A DNA stretch of 55,876 bases from Streptomyces violaceorubidus (lineage in GTDB: Bacteria; Actinomycetota; Actinomycetes; Streptomycetales; Streptomycetaceae). Where the stretch lies: positions 1 through 55,876 of the forward strand of contig NZ_JODM01000048.1 in assembly GCF_000717995.1 (NCBI RefSeq). The letters are read 5' to 3'. The position numbers were made by a program, and so were the translations under genes. The notes under the pieces are model-generated. The model ran no database searches and was not told where the DNA came from. It saw only the letters and a list, made by a program, of their open reading frames with translations. Shown here piece after piece: positions 22,901 to 33,501 of the stretch (positions are counted from its first letter, which is position 1; every line of letters starts with the position of its first letter).

Positions 22901-25900
22901 GCCGCTGGCCGCCATGCTGTGGAACGTCCGTATCAGGGTGACGCAGTTCGCGATCCCGGAGTCCGGTGAGCCGCAGGTCTCCGCCTTCCCGGTCGGCGAC
23001 GGCCCGCTCGTCGTACGCATGGTCCGCGAGTTCCGGACCACCCCGCAGGGACCGTTCGGCGAGCACTGGTCGCCGGCCGTGCCCGACCCGGGTCTGCTGG
23101 CCGAGCTCGACGCGGCGGAGGTGGCCCGGCTGCGGGCCGAGAACCCCGACCTGCCCCTGCCCGCCGCCTCGGAGCCCACCGCCGCGCGGGCGGGTGCGTC
23201 TCCGTCCGCCGACCCCGAGCGACTCGCGGCGCGCCCTGCCGCGCAGCGGCCCCGAGCAGAGCAGCCCGGCCCCGCGGTCGCGCCGCAGACGGCCGACGTC
23301 GTGGCCGGCGCCGTCAACCGGGTGCTGCAAGGACGGCTGGAAGCGGCGTACCAGCACCGGACCGCGCTGGCCGCCGAACGCGGCGAAGCAATGCCCTACC
23401 TGCTCCAGGGTGTCACCCTGCAGGAGTTCCTCGACACCCTGCGCCGGCACGTCGAGGGCGAGCTACGGCTGTGGCCCCTCACCGACGAGATGGAGATCGC
23501 CCTCCTGGTGCAGGTACTCGCCCAAGACGTGGCGGACCCCGTCGGCCAGGGCGCGCAGTATCTCGCCGACCTGGTGGTCGGCCTGCGGGACCCCCGTGTC
23601 CCGACCCGGGCCGACGGCAACAACCCGCTGGTTATGACGGCGCAAACCGGCGCCCCCGTTACAGGCCCCCTCATGAACCGCTTCCTGACCACCTCCGACC
23701 CGGCGGAACGGGAACTCCTGCGGCGCGCCCTGGGAAGCGCTCGGGCGCCCGCGGCCGCGGGCTCGAACGGCCTGAGCGAACGCTCCGCCCGGTCCAGCGA
23801 GCCGGGTGCCACCCACCCGAACGATTCGGTGCCGGGGAATCATGAGCATGCCCCCAGTCCCTCTCATGGCCGTGCGGCGGTGACCGACACGGCGGAAGCC
23901 GCCTTCACCGGATCCGCCCTCCTCGAACTCGCCGTGCCCGAGGAAGGCGGCGGTCTCGTCACGGTGCGCCGTGGACCCGACCGGCACACCGGGCTGACCT
24001 ACTCGGGGGACCGCACCGTCGCCGTCAGCTCCGACGGCCCCTTCCAGTCGGCGTTCGCGACCGCCGGAGCCATAGAGCGGGCCAACGCGGCGCTGGCCGC
24101 GGCGGGCAGCGCGGTCCGGCTCCGCACGGACGGCGGCCATGTCGACGTCCCGGGCCGCCGGCGCGGCGAGGCGCTGAGGCTCCTGCGGGTGACACCCCAG
24201 GTGCCCGGCCGAAGCGACGGCGACGCGCGGTCCCTGGCCGCCCTCGCGTTCGGTGGACCGCCCGACCGCCTCGTCTTCCGGGACGTCCACGGCGCCACCT
24301 CGACGGCCGGCATCGAGTCCACCGGACGGCTGGAGGAGCTCCACCACCTCGCGTCCGCACTGGCCGACACCCTGGAGCAGGGAACCCACTCCCGGCACTT
24401 CCCCGACGCGGACTGGGCGGCCCAGGCCACCGCCCGGCCCGCGGAGTCAGCGCCGCCGCGCAGGCGTGACCTGAACGCCCGCCGCGACGCCCTGGGCCGG
24501 CTGGCGGGCAACCTCGGTGTGAACGCGGCGGCGACGGCGAAGCTGGGGGAGGGCTACGTCCTCCAGTCCCTCGCCAGCGCGGAGGAGACGGGCGAGCAGC
24601 TCGACCGGCACGGGCACACGTTCGACGGCACCCACGGCTACCACTACGGGGTCGTCGTCCTGGAGAGCGAGGACCGAGGCTCCCACATCACGCTGGAGAA
24701 CCTCACGGACCACGGCTCGCGCGGGGAACTGTTCCTGCGCGCGGTCTACCAGAACATCGACAGCCTGGGACGAGACGGCCTGGAGTCCCTGCGCACCTCT
24801 CTGCACGCGCGGTCTCGAGCGGCGGGGTCGCCCGAGGCGCGGGCCCACGCCGAGGCCAGGCTGACCGCCGTCACACGGATGCTCGACCTGCTGTCCGCGT
24901 TCGACCGCCGGGCCGACGCGGACGCCGTGCGGGCGCGGGAGGCCGCAGCCCTGGCCGCCTTGGAGGCGATCCTCGACGGAGAGAGCCTCGGGGACGGCGG
25001 CCGGCCGTGGCGCCTGCGTCTGGTGCGTCCCGCGGACGGTAAGTCCTTCCATGACCTCATGGTGGCGGAGACGTCCGTGGACGACGCCTTCACCGCCGTG
25101 GTGGTCGGTGCGCCCAACCGGACGATCGACACGGCGCCCCCCGTCGTCGCGGGCGACGGCAGCGTGGCCGCGCTGGCCGAGTGGGTGGATTCGGCCACCG
25201 GGCTGATCCCGGACGTGCCGGATCCGGAGGCCGGCCGGCACCACCGTGAGGACGCGCCGTTCGTCAGCGATCCGCTCCCGGCCGTCAGGCAGGGCGACCT
25301 CCTGTGGCGCACCCTGGGCACGGTCAAGGAGCAGCGGGAGCAGGACCCGGCCGGCACGGGCGATGACCCGGCGGCGACCGGCTTCCGTGCCCGGACGGAG
25401 ATGGTCGAGGCCGCGCGGAAGAAGGCCAGGAAACACGCCCGTGTCGCGTTCCCGGCCGGCTTCCTGACCGGGAACCCCACCTCTCAACTGATCGAGAGCG
25501 TGGCGGACCGCCAGCAGTGGCTGACCGAGCTGGACGTCTCCCTGCGTCTGACCGATCCCGAGGACTCCTACAGCAGGCGGGTCTCCCGCATGCGGGTCGA
25601 AGACCTCCGCAAGGAACTGGCCCTCCTCGGCGCCGAGCTGCGCGAGCGCGAAACGGCGGGACTCGGGCAACGCGATCCGCGTGCGCGGTGGATCGCGGAG
25701 CGGACCGCGGAGAGGGAGCTGCCTGCCGCCGTGCGCGACATGTGGGTCACCGCACATATGCTGGCCGACCTGATCCGCCGGACACGTGGAAGCGTCCTGG
25801 GCGCGGGAGCCGACCTCTCCATCCTGGAACGGCGCCACGAACAGGTGGTCACCGCGCTGCACGTCCTTTCGGATCTGTCCGCGACAGGCGTTCCGTGGTC

Positions 25901-28900
25901 CGGGCTGCGTCCGGACGCGCGACTGGGGCTGGTCACGGCCGAGCTGTCCTCGCGCGAGCTGAGGCCCCGCATGATCGAGGCGGCGCTGAACCGACTGCGT
26001 CACCTGGAGCGGCGGTGGGGGACCAACTACGGTTTCGACACCCCGCGGCGGGCGGCCGAGCTGCTACGGATGCTGCACGACCGCCTCACCTCGTCGCACA
26101 TGACGGCGGTGACCAACGTCGACACAGAGGTACTTCTCGACCTCCTCGCCGATCCGGCCGCGCCGATGGACGCCCTGCTCGGCCGGCCGACGCGCCTGGG
26201 ACCGTCGGACTCCGCACCGTTCGACGCGGTGCCCGCGGCCCTCATGTCGGCGCGCCTGCACCAGGCCGGGGCAGACCCGCACTCCGGCGTCGCCCTCCAC
26301 TGGAACCAGGACCGGCGCGGGCACGCCCTGTACACCCCGGTGCCCGCCCTCCCCGCCGACGCGGACGGCACCGACGCCATCCCGGGGGACTTCCGGGCCG
26401 GCTTCACGCCGACGTCCCTGCACGCGCTCGTCGTCCGCGGCGACGAGGACGCCGTACGGCTTGCCCTGGCGGAGGCCACCGACTTCGCCCACGACCCCCC
26501 GTTGCTGCGGGTGCGTGCCGGCGGCCGATTCCCCTCCCTCGGCCACTTCGGGGCGTATCTCCCGGGGCCGCTCGGCTGGTCGGACGTCGACGCCGTGGTG
26601 GTGAACCACTGGGACGGCACGACGCGGGAGGACGCCCAGGCCCTGGCGGCGCGGCTGGAGGACTTCTCCGCGGCGCACGGCGTCGGATTCCGGGTCCGGG
26701 TCGTCGAGACGGCGCCTCCGCTTCCGGCGTCCGGTCCGTACGAGCCGGTGCACACGCCCGTCAGGCTGGGGGAGGACGGCCTCGCGCTCGACTACCTTCC
26801 GGTGGGCCGACGCTCGGCCGACGCGCTTCGCGGTCTGGTGGCGGACAGGTTCTACGAGGCCACTCCGAACGGACCGGGCACGCTGCAGGCGGACGGGGGG
26901 CCGGAGCCGTGGACCGTGCGAGCCGCGGGCGACGCGCCGTGGACGGGGTCACCGGGGGGTGAGCGGCCCCTGTTCGTCCGGGCCGACCACTCCGACGTCT
27001 CCGACCACGTACTCGTCCAGTACGGCAGCGGTGCCACCCGCGGCATGCCCGCCCACCGGTTCGCCGCCCAAATCGCCGCCGACATCCCCGCGGACACCGC
27101 CCCCGGGCCCGTCGTCCTGCTCGTCCCCGGAGGGGGCGCGGGGCACCTCACGCTGCCGCGCCACCTCGCGGCCCGCACCGGACGCCACGTCTGGGCGTTC
27201 ACCCGTGACCTGGAGACGGTGCGGGAGCCCGGTGGCGAGGCCCTCCTGGTGACGGCCTTGGGGAGCCCCGAGGGCAAACAGGGCCGGTGGGTACTCAGCA
27301 CTCCAGACGACCTTCGGCGGGCAGCCGTGGGGCAGTCGGCGCCGGACGTAATCCTGCTCGAGAGCGGCTCGGCCGTACCCGACGACTTCCTGCTGACCAC
27401 GCCGATCCCCGACCGAAGTACGTTCCGGCCCATCGGCCGATCGGCGCACGTCCCCTTCGAGATGGACGAGGCCGAACAGACGAGCCTGGGCGAGCGCGCC
27501 GACTACGGCGTCGTGCGGACCGCCGACTCCCAGCAGCCCGGGACGAGGTGGACCCTGCCCTGGGTCCGCTCCGGCGAAGCCGTCACCAGGGACGCCCCGT
27601 ACTTCTGGGACAGTCACGGAACGCCGAGCGCCGTCAAGGTACCGCTGCGCAACGGCCTCGTCGTCGACGTGGGCCCCGCTGAGCCGGGGCGGTACCTGCG
27701 GCGTCGTCCCAGTGTGGGCGCCGCGAGCGTCGTGCTGGTGAGCTGTCAGACGGGCGCGGAGAACGGCGACGCCCCGCGGTACGCCCAGCGCGTGGCGGAC
27801 GTACTGGGCAACGAAGTGTTCGCCGCCAACGCGCCAGTACGGGACAGCCTGGACATCGAGGAACGGCAGGGGGCGGAGCAGCCGGAGTGGCTGCGATTCT
27901 CCCCGCGACCGGCGGCCGGCGAAGCGGCGCCTGACGCGTCCCCCGCCCGTGCCCCGGGCGGTGGCGCCCCCTCCCCCGTCCCGGGTAGGCGCTCCGCAGG
28001 CGACCTGGCCACGCGGGGAGTGCCGGACAGCGCCGCACGCTCCGACGGCCACGCCGACGAGACGGCGGACCGGGCCGGACACCGCTCCGCCCTCGGCGCG
28101 CCGTTCCCCGACGGGAACGAGCCGGACCAGCCGGTGGCCGAGGAGGACCCGCCGAGCAGCGACGAGGACGTGTCCTCCGACGAGGACAGCGACGACACGG
28201 CGACACCCGACTTCCCCGGCGACGGCTCCCCCGAGGCGCTGATGTCGTTCCTGCGCATGCTGGGAGAGATGCCCCCGGGCCCGGACGCGCCCGTCGAGCA
28301 GCAGCACCGCGACCTTGCGGCATTCGGCGTCGACCCGCTCGCGCACGGCCGTCGACGTTTCGACGCGTGGCGCCTGCTGGGTACGGTCGCGCGGGCCCGG
28401 CGTCACCACCCGGACGGCCAGGGCCACGGCTCCGCGTCGGAGGACTTCGAAGCAAGAACGCGTCTGATCGACCAAGGCGTGGAGAGGGAGCGGGCCCGTG
28501 CCGCGGCCATGCTCACGAGGGACTTCCTGACCGGCCCCTCCACACATCTTCGCCAAGCCCTGAAGGAACGTCAGGAATGGCTCGCGGAACTGCGACTCGC
28601 CACGGCGCAGCTCGTCGGGGACGGTGACTACTATGCCCGGGAGATCGCCCAGCGCTACAGCGCGTTCCTGGACCGGCAGACGGCCGGGATCCGCAAGGAA
28701 CTGCTGCGACGCGGCCGTGCGCAGAGCGCGGAGCGGGACCCCCGCGTGCAGTGGCTGCTGGACAGGGCCCAGGACGAGACGGGTCTCGCCGACGCGGCGG
28801 AATCCATGCAGGCCCTTGGCGAGGGCCTGGACGCGGTGATCCGCCGGGGGAGCCGTGGTGATGCGGACCTTCCAGGATTCGACGCGGACGAACTGGCCCG

Positions 28901-31007
28901 GCGTCGCGACGATCTGGCGCTGGCGAGGAGTGTCTTCTCCGCGCTGTCCGACCGACAGTTCCTGTGGGACGGCGCCGGGCAGGACCTGCGGCGCGAGCTG
29001 GTCGCCGCCGAGCTGCACACGCAGCAGCTCCGGCCGGACATGGAGCGTGCCGCGCTGCACCGACTGCGGCACCTGAACCAGCAGTGGGGCACGACCTACG
29101 CCTTCGACGACCCCGAGCGCTCCGGCCCGCTGCTGGCGACGCTGCACGAACACCTCGCCTCACCCGACATGGTGCCGGTGACACACGTGGACGGCGGCCT
29201 CGTGGAGCGGCTGACGGCCGGCCCCGACGTACGCCTGGACGACCTGCTCGGCGTGCCGACGGACCCGGGCACTCCCGGCGCGCGGCCCTTCAGGGCGGTG
29301 GTGGGCGAACTGATGCCGGCGAACTGGCAGAGCGAGGGGGCGATGCCGTACGACGGCATCGCCCTCCACTGGAGGCACGCTCTGCGCGAGCACGCCCTGT
29401 ACACGCCCGTCACGGCCCGCACGGTCCGCACGGCCCGCACGGCCGAAGCGAACCCCGACTCGGTTCCCGCCGGCTTCCGGACCTGCTTCACCCCCACGTC
29501 GATGCACGCCCTCCTCGTCCGCGGCGACGAGGAGGCTGTACGGCTCGCGCTGGCCATGGCGACCGCGTTCGCCCACGACCCGGTCCTCTACCGCGAGTAC
29601 CGTGCGGACCGCCTGGGCACCGCCACCCGCTTCGGTTTCGTACTCCCGGGCGAACTGGACTGGCGGGACGTGGAGGTGGTGACCGTTCCGTTTTGGGACG
29701 CCGAGTCACTGCGGCGAGCCAAGGAAACAGCGAGGCGAGTGGGGGACTTCGCCCGCGGAACGGGCCTCGAACTGGCCGTCGGGTGCGTGCCGTGCAGCCC
29801 GCCCCTCGTTGCGTCGACTCCCCCGGCTCCGGTCCGCACCCCCGTCGTGCGAGGCGGCGCCCTCCTCGGGTTCGACTACTCCCCGGTCAACCGCGCCAGG
29901 GACACCGCGCTGCGTGGCCTGGAGACGGACTCGCTGCACCTGACCTACCCGGACACCGGACATACCGTTCACGTCGACCCCGACGGAGCGCCCTGGACAC
30001 GGTTCGAGGGACGGCCCCTCTTCGTGAGGGCCGCCCGGGGCCGTGTCCCCGAGCACACGTCCGTGCAGTTCGACAACGGTGTGACGCGCGACCTTTCCGC
30101 GCGGGAGTTCGCCACCCTGGTCGCCGCCGACATCCCCTCCGACACCGCACCCGGTCCCATCGTCCTGCTCGTGCCTTACGGCGGGGCGGGCCAGCTGGAG
30201 ACGCCACGCCGACTCGCGGCCCGCAGCGGACGTCGGGTCTGGGCCTTCACCCGGGACCTCGACGTGTTCCCGAGCACGGACGGGAGCGTCACGCGGGTGA
30301 CCGCGTTCGCCGGCTTGCACGGCGAGGACGGCGTGGACGGCAGGTGGATCCTCAGCGAACCGGATGATCTCCGGAACGCGTCGCTGGGCGGCCGGACACC
30401 CGACGTGGTCGTGATGGAGGACGGGCTGGTGCTCCCGGACGCCTACGTAGAGACGACCACCCTGCAGGATCCGGCCACCTTCCGGCCGACCGGCCGGTCC
30501 TCCCACTTGCGGCCCTTCCAAACGCGGGCGCAGTGGGGCCAGGGCAGGTGGCCCACGCAGACCGAATATGAGAGCCCGGCGGGCGAGCGGCGGCCGCTGC
30601 CTTGGACGACCGCCGGGCAGACACCGGAGCGAACCTACTTCTGGGACAGTCACGGGCGAACGGGCAAGGTCCGCTTGGCCTTGGATGGGGATGCGGAGAG
30701 GCGCGCCGCTCCCGGCGAGCTGGGCCGGTTCCTGCGCCGTCGCCCCAGCCTGGGCTCGGCGGCTGTCGTGATGGTCTGCTGCAACGCCGGCATCGAGGAG
30801 GGTACGCAGCCGGCCGTCGCCCAGACGGTCGCGAACCACATCGGGAAGGAGGTGTACGCCGTTGACGGGACGGTCGACGGGTTGCTGAGGCCGGACGGTG
30901 GGCACGGCGAGTGGCTCCGCTTCTCGCCCCGGCCGGCGATCGGATCCACCGCCCCGGGCGAGGTGCCGGCCGGGACCGACGCGCCGGAGGGGGAGGTGAC
31001 GGCCTGA
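16890..31007 (+). CDS. Giant 'lonely Cys' multi-peptidase protein (probable 3' part of the same gene)
   Basis: 4705 codons. Modules in order (residues from the ATG): Pro repeat (1-17); amidoligase-like region (about 146-500); helical repeats with an RGR-x-A-x(5)-A motif; acidic/Pro-rich linker (about 1055-1130); eight helicase-associated repeats (1247-1808); OTU-like peptidase with D1883, Cys1886 and His2059; helical region; a module with HYGVVV and ITLENL strands (His2585); and two tandem caspase-like modules, about 2801-3675 (His3576/Cys3619) and 3822-4690 (His4588/Cys4631), joined by a Ser/Asp/Glu-rich linker. The 'lonely Cys' name follows database usage for such Streptomyces giants, from memory. 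The start has no good ribosome binding site, and the sequence upstream continues in another frame. Downstream, an SseB-like gene starts after 57 nt. Role inferred: secreted toxin or interbacterial/eukaryotic-targeting effector. Confidence 0.93.
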   Translation: MPPIPVDKPLFPIPEEESRATDPETGLDDDVSTREALVILRAERFDPPVMTGTSEEDQARRGLAESVVGSVAQVLDTRGRTAAVLFARALTSRLYEAFPYLERRSGHPGGSPARHSPGNTSVSETSSLTEAAHGDSPSARPTRPRVDYGKIGGEFETGWRLGVPDEFEHGELLADTHALRLEVERTAPGAPAILEIVGSPITYQNDPDGVTEEEFWHSLEQTVQTLRDGANVHSLFGAHNGFDQHQDAELRRVNRYDGRLVLGPQWTVGMHPSELLDFLVDDAQPLVDTDVRTALLDVEVGADFAKAVATAYLSGAPGGDTIAPDVAWHLLDDVEYRNLAGLLTLVFTQAVTGVHGMAQFEDTGRTRDWLKDYLFAASRHDPAVLARQLPSHIRDFLDTHNDFVLDTFAEHARRVLYRRVDWSPLEVAIGEGLTVQDYLQSFTLHAPPTTVTALDLEVNTAFPELDNGKVLVEIRDLPTVYGVTEARATYEKLKQSAHRRYEAAAGRQARGTDSAMSTYEALVSGAHRGALERLIHSTVELDRHRRNRRTGHLPLWRDDIAVQARQALMLGATGDGPADVQHPLTGAERAQASGVLGEFETRLTEYAVHVHTSFPDDWERFGATWTRAMTEVSRLHEVLTGEAGSWPPGRLEDVPPTGWTAVDDAVATAVRAPGDMAALRDLLYEVRLWSRASDTESRAALARDVERRVLGLLLATHTDGGAEGTVPAAVHPPTEAGTDAVQRDWPQPSAEVLEEWADRFRNARDFMSEAENADDLRRRARRIVDEHHLAPPSAAEDPSAEADAYRRLQRQVVDLVAYFLHRRGRTANGEAAAGGLAREMAEAFGSGPDTGPSGPAVQVWTADTGDAFVTGTLATLWNAVRDNRLHEADSLALIDRLASHRERMTVVQSGQLDFLTRWSRLAEHSAQPGSATESAAVAENLTARLERLAAQLDGDPDGAHPDTTEEAARFAAARRLMWRKNIELPPLPGAVGRAPTALLHTLERALVVVAREQGGRAAEALAIQARDTLGLTAPRIPVLGGAPEDVDPDTESETEPPSPTGLFSPSDEEDDDLFGPSAPPSPTLALPSSGLALPIPPAGLPILPAGQPVPAVRRDPTGEPSPAPSASRDTSVFDVDAYVAEQPSNEAVAALGEAAFLHWHVASPVRVPWQRAGKVPVRLDIHRTEEVFRTALAHHAASVGGVWDHIRATYGIRLPVGDIHRLHQHYHALGRATEDGRRHLDLMRNLAAARQYARAHGGSLTATPFTHVEQVNGKPVRLGQWLGDVREGHYRVSADTRAVLDGLGMRWTTPVSERWETLLTAARQYARDHGGSLGGVDRGHMEEVDGMNVELGQWLTSIRAGNFHLDTETLRTLDLLHWRTALRRGNRAQRLLAAARQYAESHGGTIADVRVDSVETINGVDVYLGRWLSRVRDGRRIDDEARAELNRLGMRWTDPSPQDYLAAAQQYAARNGDSIANMPREHVETVNGTALQLGYWLRKVRRGRMKVPHEVLEALVGLRMPGWSSSRRARLTAARQYAAAQGGSLADVPSTHVEQVGTTGVPLGQWLDDVRNGRARIDRLTRALLNGYSMRWDLDEPTVDVFLTAAQRYADDHGGSIAGVPLDHVDVVGGQEVQLGLWLDRVRGGERDITSQTRDALNALRMRWNKRQQIKTDVYVLAARQYHAIHGSIAEVPFNHPELVNGTEVPLGHWISTNRGNHHLDQATEAILNELGMRWTRRPTSKIVLHLAAARQYAADHGNSIAGVKYKDYEIVDGQRANLGHWLSNARARRGDLEPEVIAELDALGMRWGTRPRAPRGARAAAATSTSTGPVRTGRTTGRQKAGAGTRPETVAPRPSAQPPAEAWTVAGAAARRGLRTEVVPGDGDCFVASFARVLELAQNQPWTGAQVRAAMARALMDDLRRVSEERELWPVLEPAVLQHTAESMALADQAGAGDAGLNWRESIDSATAALLADGGVADAHRQAFADLIARPGQWMSTAGDVMPPLAAMLWNVRIRVTQFAIPESGEPQVSAFPVGDGPLVVRMVREFRTTPQGPFGEHWSPAVPDPGLLAELDAAEVARLRAENPDLPLPAASEPTAARAGASPSADPERLAARPAAQRPRAEQPGPAVAPQTADVVAGAVNRVLQGRLEAAYQHRTALAAERGEAMPYLLQGVTLQEFLDTLRRHVEGELRLWPLTDEMEIALLVQVLAQDVADPVGQGAQYLADLVVGLRDPRVPTRADGNNPLVMTAQTGAPVTGPLMNRFLTTSDPAERELLRRALGSARAPAAAGSNGLSERSARSSEPGATHPNDSVPGNHEHAPSPSHGRAAVTDTAEAAFTGSALLELAVPEEGGGLVTVRRGPDRHTGLTYSGDRTVAVSSDGPFQSAFATAGAIERANAALAAAGSAVRLRTDGGHVDVPGRRRGEALRLLRVTPQVPGRSDGDARSLAALAFGGPPDRLVFRDVHGATSTAGIESTGRLEELHHLASALADTLEQGTHSRHFPDADWAAQATARPAESAPPRRRDLNARRDALGRLAGNLGVNAAATAKLGEGYVLQSLASAEETGEQLDRHGHTFDGTHGYHYGVVVLESEDRGSHITLENLTDHGSRGELFLRAVYQNIDSLGRDGLESLRTSLHARSRAAGSPEARAHAEARLTAVTRMLDLLSAFDRRADADAVRAREAAALAALEAILDGESLGDGGRPWRLRLVRPADGKSFHDLMVAETSVDDAFTAVVVGAPNRTIDTAPPVVAGDGSVAALAEWVDSATGLIPDVPDPEAGRHHREDAPFVSDPLPAVRQGDLLWRTLGTVKEQREQDPAGTGDDPAATGFRARTEMVEAARKKARKHARVAFPAGFLTGNPTSQLIESVADRQQWLTELDVSLRLTDPEDSYSRRVSRMRVEDLRKELALLGAELRERETAGLGQRDPRARWIAERTAERELPAAVRDMWVTAHMLADLIRRTRGSVLGAGADLSILERRHEQVVTALHVLSDLSATGVPWSGLRPDARLGLVTAELSSRELRPRMIEAALNRLRHLERRWGTNYGFDTPRRAAELLRMLHDRLTSSHMTAVTNVDTEVLLDLLADPAAPMDALLGRPTRLGPSDSAPFDAVPAALMSARLHQAGADPHSGVALHWNQDRRGHALYTPVPALPADADGTDAIPGDFRAGFTPTSLHALVVRGDEDAVRLALAEATDFAHDPPLLRVRAGGRFPSLGHFGAYLPGPLGWSDVDAVVVNHWDGTTREDAQALAARLEDFSAAHGVGFRVRVVETAPPLPASGPYEPVHTPVRLGEDGLALDYLPVGRRSADALRGLVADRFYEATPNGPGTLQADGGPEPWTVRAAGDAPWTGSPGGERPLFVRADHSDVSDHVLVQYGSGATRGMPAHRFAAQIAADIPADTAPGPVVLLVPGGGAGHLTLPRHLAARTGRHVWAFTRDLETVREPGGEALLVTALGSPEGKQGRWVLSTPDDLRRAAVGQSAPDVILLESGSAVPDDFLLTTPIPDRSTFRPIGRSAHVPFEMDEAEQTSLGERADYGVVRTADSQQPGTRWTLPWVRSGEAVTRDAPYFWDSHGTPSAVKVPLRNGLVVDVGPAEPGRYLRRRPSVGAASVVLVSCQTGAENGDAPRYAQRVADVLGNEVFAANAPVRDSLDIEERQGAEQPEWLRFSPRPAAGEAAPDASPARAPGGGAPSPVPGRRSAGDLATRGVPDSAARSDGHADETADRAGHRSALGAPFPDGNEPDQPVAEEDPPSSDEDVSSDEDSDDTATPDFPGDGSPEALMSFLRMLGEMPPGPDAPVEQQHRDLAAFGVDPLAHGRRRFDAWRLLGTVARARRHHPDGQGHGSASEDFEARTRLIDQGVERERARAAAMLTRDFLTGPSTHLRQALKERQEWLAELRLATAQLVGDGDYYAREIAQRYSAFLDRQTAGIRKELLRRGRAQSAERDPRVQWLLDRAQDETGLADAAESMQALGEGLDAVIRRGSRGDADLPGFDADELARRRDDLALARSVFSALSDRQFLWDGAGQDLRRELVAAELHTQQLRPDMERAALHRLRHLNQQWGTTYAFDDPERSGPLLATLHEHLASPDMVPVTHVDGGLVERLTAGPDVRLDDLLGVPTDPGTPGARPFRAVVGELMPANWQSEGAMPYDGIALHWRHALREHALYTPVTARTVRTARTAEANPDSVPAGFRTCFTPTSMHALLVRGDEEAVRLALAMATAFAHDPVLYREYRADRLGTATRFGFVLPGELDWRDVEVVTVPFWDAESLRRAKETARRVGDFARGTGLELAVGCVPCSPPLVASTPPAPVRTPVVRGGALLGFDYSPVNRARDTALRGLETDSLHLTYPDTGHTVHVDPDGAPWTRFEGRPLFVRAARGRVPEHTSVQFDNGVTRDLSAREFATLVAADIPSDTAPGPIVLLVPYGGAGQLETPRRLAARSGRRVWAFTRDLDVFPSTDGSVTRVTAFAGLHGEDGVDGRWILSEPDDLRNASLGGRTPDVVVMEDGLVLPDAYVETTTLQDPATFRPTGRSSHLRPFQTRAQWGQGRWPTQTEYESPAGERRPLPWTTAGQTPERTYFWDSHGRTGKVRLALDGDAERRAAPGELGRFLRRRPSLGSAAVVMVCCNAGIEEGTQPAVAQTVANHIGKEVYAVDGTVDGLLRPDGGHGEWLRFSPRPAIGSTAPGEVPAGTDAPEGEVTA
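17326..18400 (+). other. Amidoligase-like region
   Basis: Near the start of the second giant frame. G-G-E-F-E-T-G-W (Glu154, Glu156), then L-E-I-V-G-S-P (Glu195), a Q-W-T-V-G-M strand and a late V-E-I-R-D-L-P strand follow the order of the COOH-NH2 ligase/amidoligase fold (ExE, LEIVxxP, HxH-like strand, EfR). The usual His strand is not clear, so this is a tentative call. Confidence 0.35.
20628..22313 (+). repeat. Eight helicase-associated (HA) repeats inside the giant protein
   Basis: Eight tandem units of about 70 residues (1247-1808) with the pattern AAxQYAxxHGGS...V.....VE.VNG..V.LGQWL..VR.G......TR..L..LGMRW. The LG-x-W-x(3)-R and L-x-x-LG-x-x-W signatures are those of the helicase-associated domain (Pfam 'HA'), normally at the C-terminus of Streptomyces superfamily II helicases. 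There are no helicase motifs here. Copies 2 and 4 are the most diverged at the end (LLHWRT; LRMPGWS). The domain is thought to bind nucleic acid; a DNA-binding or DNA-targeting role is inferred. Confidence 0.8.
22494..23091 (+). other. OTU-like cysteine peptidase module with intact dyad
   Basis: [10 protein letters not shown] (Asp1883, Cys1886) is the OTU nucleophile motif; E-H-W-S-P (His2059) about 173 residues later supplies the histidine. The strand I-R-V-T-Q-F between them matches the central OTU strand. OTU enzymes are deubiquitinases in eukaryotes and autoprocessing or effector proteases in bacteria; which applies here cannot be told. Confidence 0.65.
24474..24730 (+). other. Module with HYGVVV...ITLENL strands
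   Basis: L-G-E-G-Y-V-L, then [11 protein letters not shown] (His2585) and H-I-T-L-E-N-L resemble the 'GEAY ... HWAxVV ... VTLENY' signature seen in proteins linked to contractile injection systems and DUF4157 toxins. No cysteine nucleophile is visible. Tentative. Confidence 0.3.
25290..30950 (+). repeat. Twin caspase-like ('lonely Cys') modules
   Basis: Two copies of about 870 residues (25290-27912; 28353-30950). Each has an arginine-rich helical part (L-x-x-L-x-x-[QR]-W-G-T), an F-T-P-T-S-[LM]-H-A-L strand, G-P-[VI]-V-L-L-V-P-x-G-G-A-G, [15 protein letters not shown], and V-L-V-S-C-Q-T-G or V-M-V-C-C-N-A-G. The H-G after one strand and the Cys after the next (43 residues apart in both copies) is the clan CD (caspase/gingipain/CHAT-like) arrangement. 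Catalysis is inferred. Confidence 0.65.
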
Positions 31008-31064
31008 TGCCTGCCGAGACGGCTCCGCCGATGTGCCGTTTTGTTCGTGAGAGGTTGGAGACAA

Positions 31065-31814
31065 GTGCCTGACGTGACCGAGACACCTGAGCGCGAGGAA
31101 CCCCTGGCGGACGTTCCCGAGTCCATCCTCAAGGCCGCCAGGGAAGCCCCCGACCACTGGTTCGGCATGGTCGATCCGGCATGGCGGGGGGAGGGCGTCC
31201 CGCCGCGGTGGGCGGTGGTCGGGCAGTACCGGTCCAACGCCGAGGGGGAGGTGGTGAAGTGGCAGTACAACGACGACTACCGGCCCTCGCCCGACGCCAA
31301 CGGCTGGCCGCGGCCCACTGATCCGGTCGACGAGGCCATTCAGCTGGCCGTGACCGGCTACGGTTCCGAGGACGATGTCCTGCGCCTGCTCGGCGAAGCG
31401 GAGGTCGGCGTCATGATCGCTCCTGACGGGGCGCCGGTCGAGGCGTGCAGCCCGGACGGCACTCCAGTGGTCCCCGTCTTCACGTCGGAGCCCCAGCTCC
31501 GCGCCGGCGGACGCTACGCGGCGCGTACCGTCCGGGTACGGGACCTCGTGCGGGAAGTGGGTGAGGACACGCTTGTCCTCGTGAACCCTGCGGGCGCGGT
31601 CAGCATGACCGTCGACCCCGAGGACCTGCTGCCGCCGACCGCCGACGGTCCTCCCCAGGAGGCTCCGGCCGCGACGGACTCCCCGGCACGCCCTGTGGAG
31701 AACCTCAACCTGCCGGACTCCGAGCCGGAGCCGGAGGCCGTTCAGCAGGAGGGTGAAGCAGGCGCCTCCACCCGGCAACACCTCGTCAACGTGCTGAACG
31801 GACAGGCGCAGTAA
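31065..31814 (+). CDS. SseB-like, type VII secretion-associated protein
   Basis: 249 residues from GTG 31065, chosen over TTG 31041 because GGTTGGAG (31053-31060) is well placed before it. The N-half carries W-A-V-V-G-x-Y-R-S and D-Y-R-P-S-P-x-A-x-G-W-P-x-P-T-D-P-V-D; the middle has the SseB N-terminal pattern (VxVxxAPDG...TPVVPVFTSEPQL) and V-S-M-T-V. This is the family annotated 'type VII secretion system-associated protein' in Streptomyces. The tail is acidic and disordered. It lies 57 nt after the giant frame on the same strand, so it is probably co-transcribed. A chaperone or secretion-accessory role for the giant protein is inferred; no signal peptide or membrane segment is seen. Confidence 0.8.
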   Translation: MPDVTETPEREEPLADVPESILKAAREAPDHWFGMVDPAWRGEGVPPRWAVVGQYRSNAEGEVVKWQYNDDYRPSPDANGWPRPTDPVDEAIQLAVTGYGSEDDVLRLLGEAEVGVMIAPDGAPVEACSPDGTPVVPVFTSEPQLRAGGRYAARTVRVRDLVREVGEDTLVLVNPAGAVSMTVDPEDLLPPTADGPPQEAPAATDSPARPVENLNLPDSEPEPEAVQQEGEAGASTRQHLVNVLNGQAQ

Positions 31815-31823
31815 GCGAAGCCG

Positions 31824-31938
31824 GTACACACCTGTCCCCGACCAAGTGTGTACATGAGGATCGCGATGAACCCTAGAATCAACCACTGAACACTCGGCAG
31901 AGCATCGACAGCAGGTGCGCTGACGCAAGCGGCGCACC
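31824..31938 (+). promoter_or_regulatory. Leader of the lectin gene with two inverted repeats
   Basis: GTACACA (31824-31830) and TGTGTAC (31847-31853) form an inverted repeat with a 16-nt gap. A -10-like TAGAAT lies at 31874-31879, so the right arm would overlap the -35 area of a promoter for the lectin gene. A second inverted repeat, GGTGCGC/GCGCACC (31914-31920/31932-31938), lies in the untranslated leader. Operator function is inferred. Confidence 0.4.
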
Positions 31939-32009
31939 AGGCCTGCCTGCCCGACGTGTTGCAAGAGTGTCGTAACCACATGTCACGCCGACCACACCGG
32001 AAAGGTGTC

Positions 32010-33413
32010 ATGACGACTTCCAAACCCAACGACTCTCCCGACGAGCCGACAGCCGTGGCCTCCGCGCAGGCCGGGGCCGAGGCCGTCGAAGAAGCCGAGG
32101 GGAAGCCGGGAACCGCCGCTGAAACGGCGAAGCGCATCCTCACCTCCGTATCGTCCACCGGGCGATCGGCCGTGCCGTCCGCCTTGGCCGAGCCGGAACC
32201 TGAGCCTGTATCAGGGAAGGCGACCACAGGGAGAAAGGAAGCAGAAGAGGCAGACGGAGCAGAAGAGGCAGAGGAAGCAGAGGAAGCACAAGAGGCGGAA
32301 GAGGCGGAGGCAGCGGAGGAGACCGCGGCGACCGCTTCGGGCACGACCGCCGAAACGGAGGCGTCCGCCACCGCGGCGTCGGGGAAGGCCGCCTCGGCCG
32401 AGGCTTCCGCGGAGACCGCGGAGACGGTGGCGAAAGCGTCCTCGGGCACCGACGCCGGGGACTCCGCGCGCACGAAGGTCAAGGCCGCTCCCGGCCGGCC
32501 GCACAAGGGCCTGCTCGCGGGCGCCGCCATCGTCGGCGCGCTGCTGATCTCCGTACCCTTCCTGATCAGTGGCGGCGACGGCGACGACGGACGGTCGTCC
32601 GCGAAGCCGGGCGCCACTCCGGGCACGGTGCTGGACGAGCTGGCGGGCGCCGCGCCCGGCGTGGTCGGTTCCGAGTCGCCCTCGCCGCACGCCTCCAAGA
32701 AGGGCGGCGCGCAGCCGAAGACCGTCATCACCACCGGACCGGACGGCAAGCCCGTCGTGGTGACCGTGTCACCGAAGGCGAGTGCGACGGGCGGTGGGAA
32801 GAAGGACGCGCAAGGGGGCGCGACGGGCGCCACCACGCAGGAGGGGAAGCCGGCCAAGACCGTCTCCGGTTCCGGGGGGACGTCGGGCGGGGGCGACACC
32901 TCCTCCGGTTCCGGGGGCACGTCGACCGACACGTCTTCCGGTTCTGGTACCGGTTCCGGCTCTGATTCGGGCTCGTCGAAGACGGAGAACTCGGGCCAGG
33001 CCCCGAGCGATCCGTGGTCCGGGGGCGTCCAGATTTACAGCCATGCCTCCAACCGCTGCATCGGCGTCGCCAACAGCCCGAACGCGCCCGTCGGATCCAA
33101 GCTGGTGATCTGGGACTGCTACAACGAGTCCTACCAGCGCTGGAAGTTCGTCGACGGCACCGTGCGGTCCGAGGGCAAGTGCATGAACGTCAGCGGTGGG
33201 GCGACGAACAACGGCGCCGTCATCAACTGGACCACCTGCAACGGCTCGGGCGCCCAGCAGTTCCGGCTCAACTCTTCGCACGACCTGACGAACCCCCAGT
33301 CCGGCAACAAGTGCGTCGACGTGATCGACCAACGGACGGACAACGGGGCGCGTCTCCAGTTGTGGCAGTGCTACGGCACCCCCAACCAGAAGTGGAGCAC
33401 GCGCACTCCCTAG
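32010..33413 (+). CDS. Single-pass membrane protein with C-terminal ricin-type lectin domain
   Basis: 467 residues from ATG 32010 (AAAGGTG just upstream; an in-frame ATG at 31980 is an alternative). The N-third is acidic, with E-A-E-E repeats encoded by a purine-rich run (about 32236-32330). A single hydrophobic helix spans about residues 167-187 (LLAGAAIVGALLISVPFLI). Then follows a Gly/Ser/Thr linker and a ricin B-type beta-trefoil (about 342-467) with Q-R-W, Q-Q-F and N-Q-K-W forms of the QxW motif and paired cysteines (CIG...WDCYN; KCMN...TTCN; KCVD...WQCY). Expected topology: acidic part in the cytoplasm, lectin outside. It probably binds glycans at the cell surface. It lies next to the SseB-like gene but has its own leader. 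Confidence 0.85.
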   Translation: MTTSKPNDSPDEPTAVASAQAGAEAVEEAEGKPGTAAETAKRILTSVSSTGRSAVPSALAEPEPEPVSGKATTGRKEAEEADGAEEAEEAEEAQEAEEAEAAEETAATASGTTAETEASATAASGKAASAEASAETAETVAKASSGTDAGDSARTKVKAAPGRPHKGLLAGAAIVGALLISVPFLISGGDGDDGRSSAKPGATPGTVLDELAGAAPGVVGSESPSPHASKKGGAQPKTVITTGPDGKPVVVTVSPKASATGGGKKDAQGGATGATTQEGKPAKTVSGSGGTSGGGDTSSGSGGTSTDTSSGSGTGSGSDSGSSKTENSGQAPSDPWSGGVQIYSHASNRCIGVANSPNAPVGSKLVIWDCYNESYQRWKFVDGTVRSEGKCMNVSGGATNNGAVINWTTCNGSGAQQFRLNSSHDLTNPQSGNKCVDVIDQRTDNGARLQLWQCYGTPNQKWSTRTP

Positions 33414-33439
33414 CCGGTCTCCGCACCCAGGTGCACCGG

Positions 33440-33476
33440 GAGGGTGCCCGCTCCGTCCGAGGGGGCGGGCACCCTC
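33440..33476. terminator. Bidirectional hairpin terminator
   Basis: GAGGGTGCCCGC (33440-33451) pairs perfectly with GCGGGCACCCTC (33465-33476), 13-nt loop. It lies between the convergent lectin gene and the DUF6924-like gene. No U tract, as is usual in streptomycetes. Confidence 0.7.
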
Positions 33477-33501
33477 GTAGGTCCAGCACGGGCCGCGGGT
33501 C

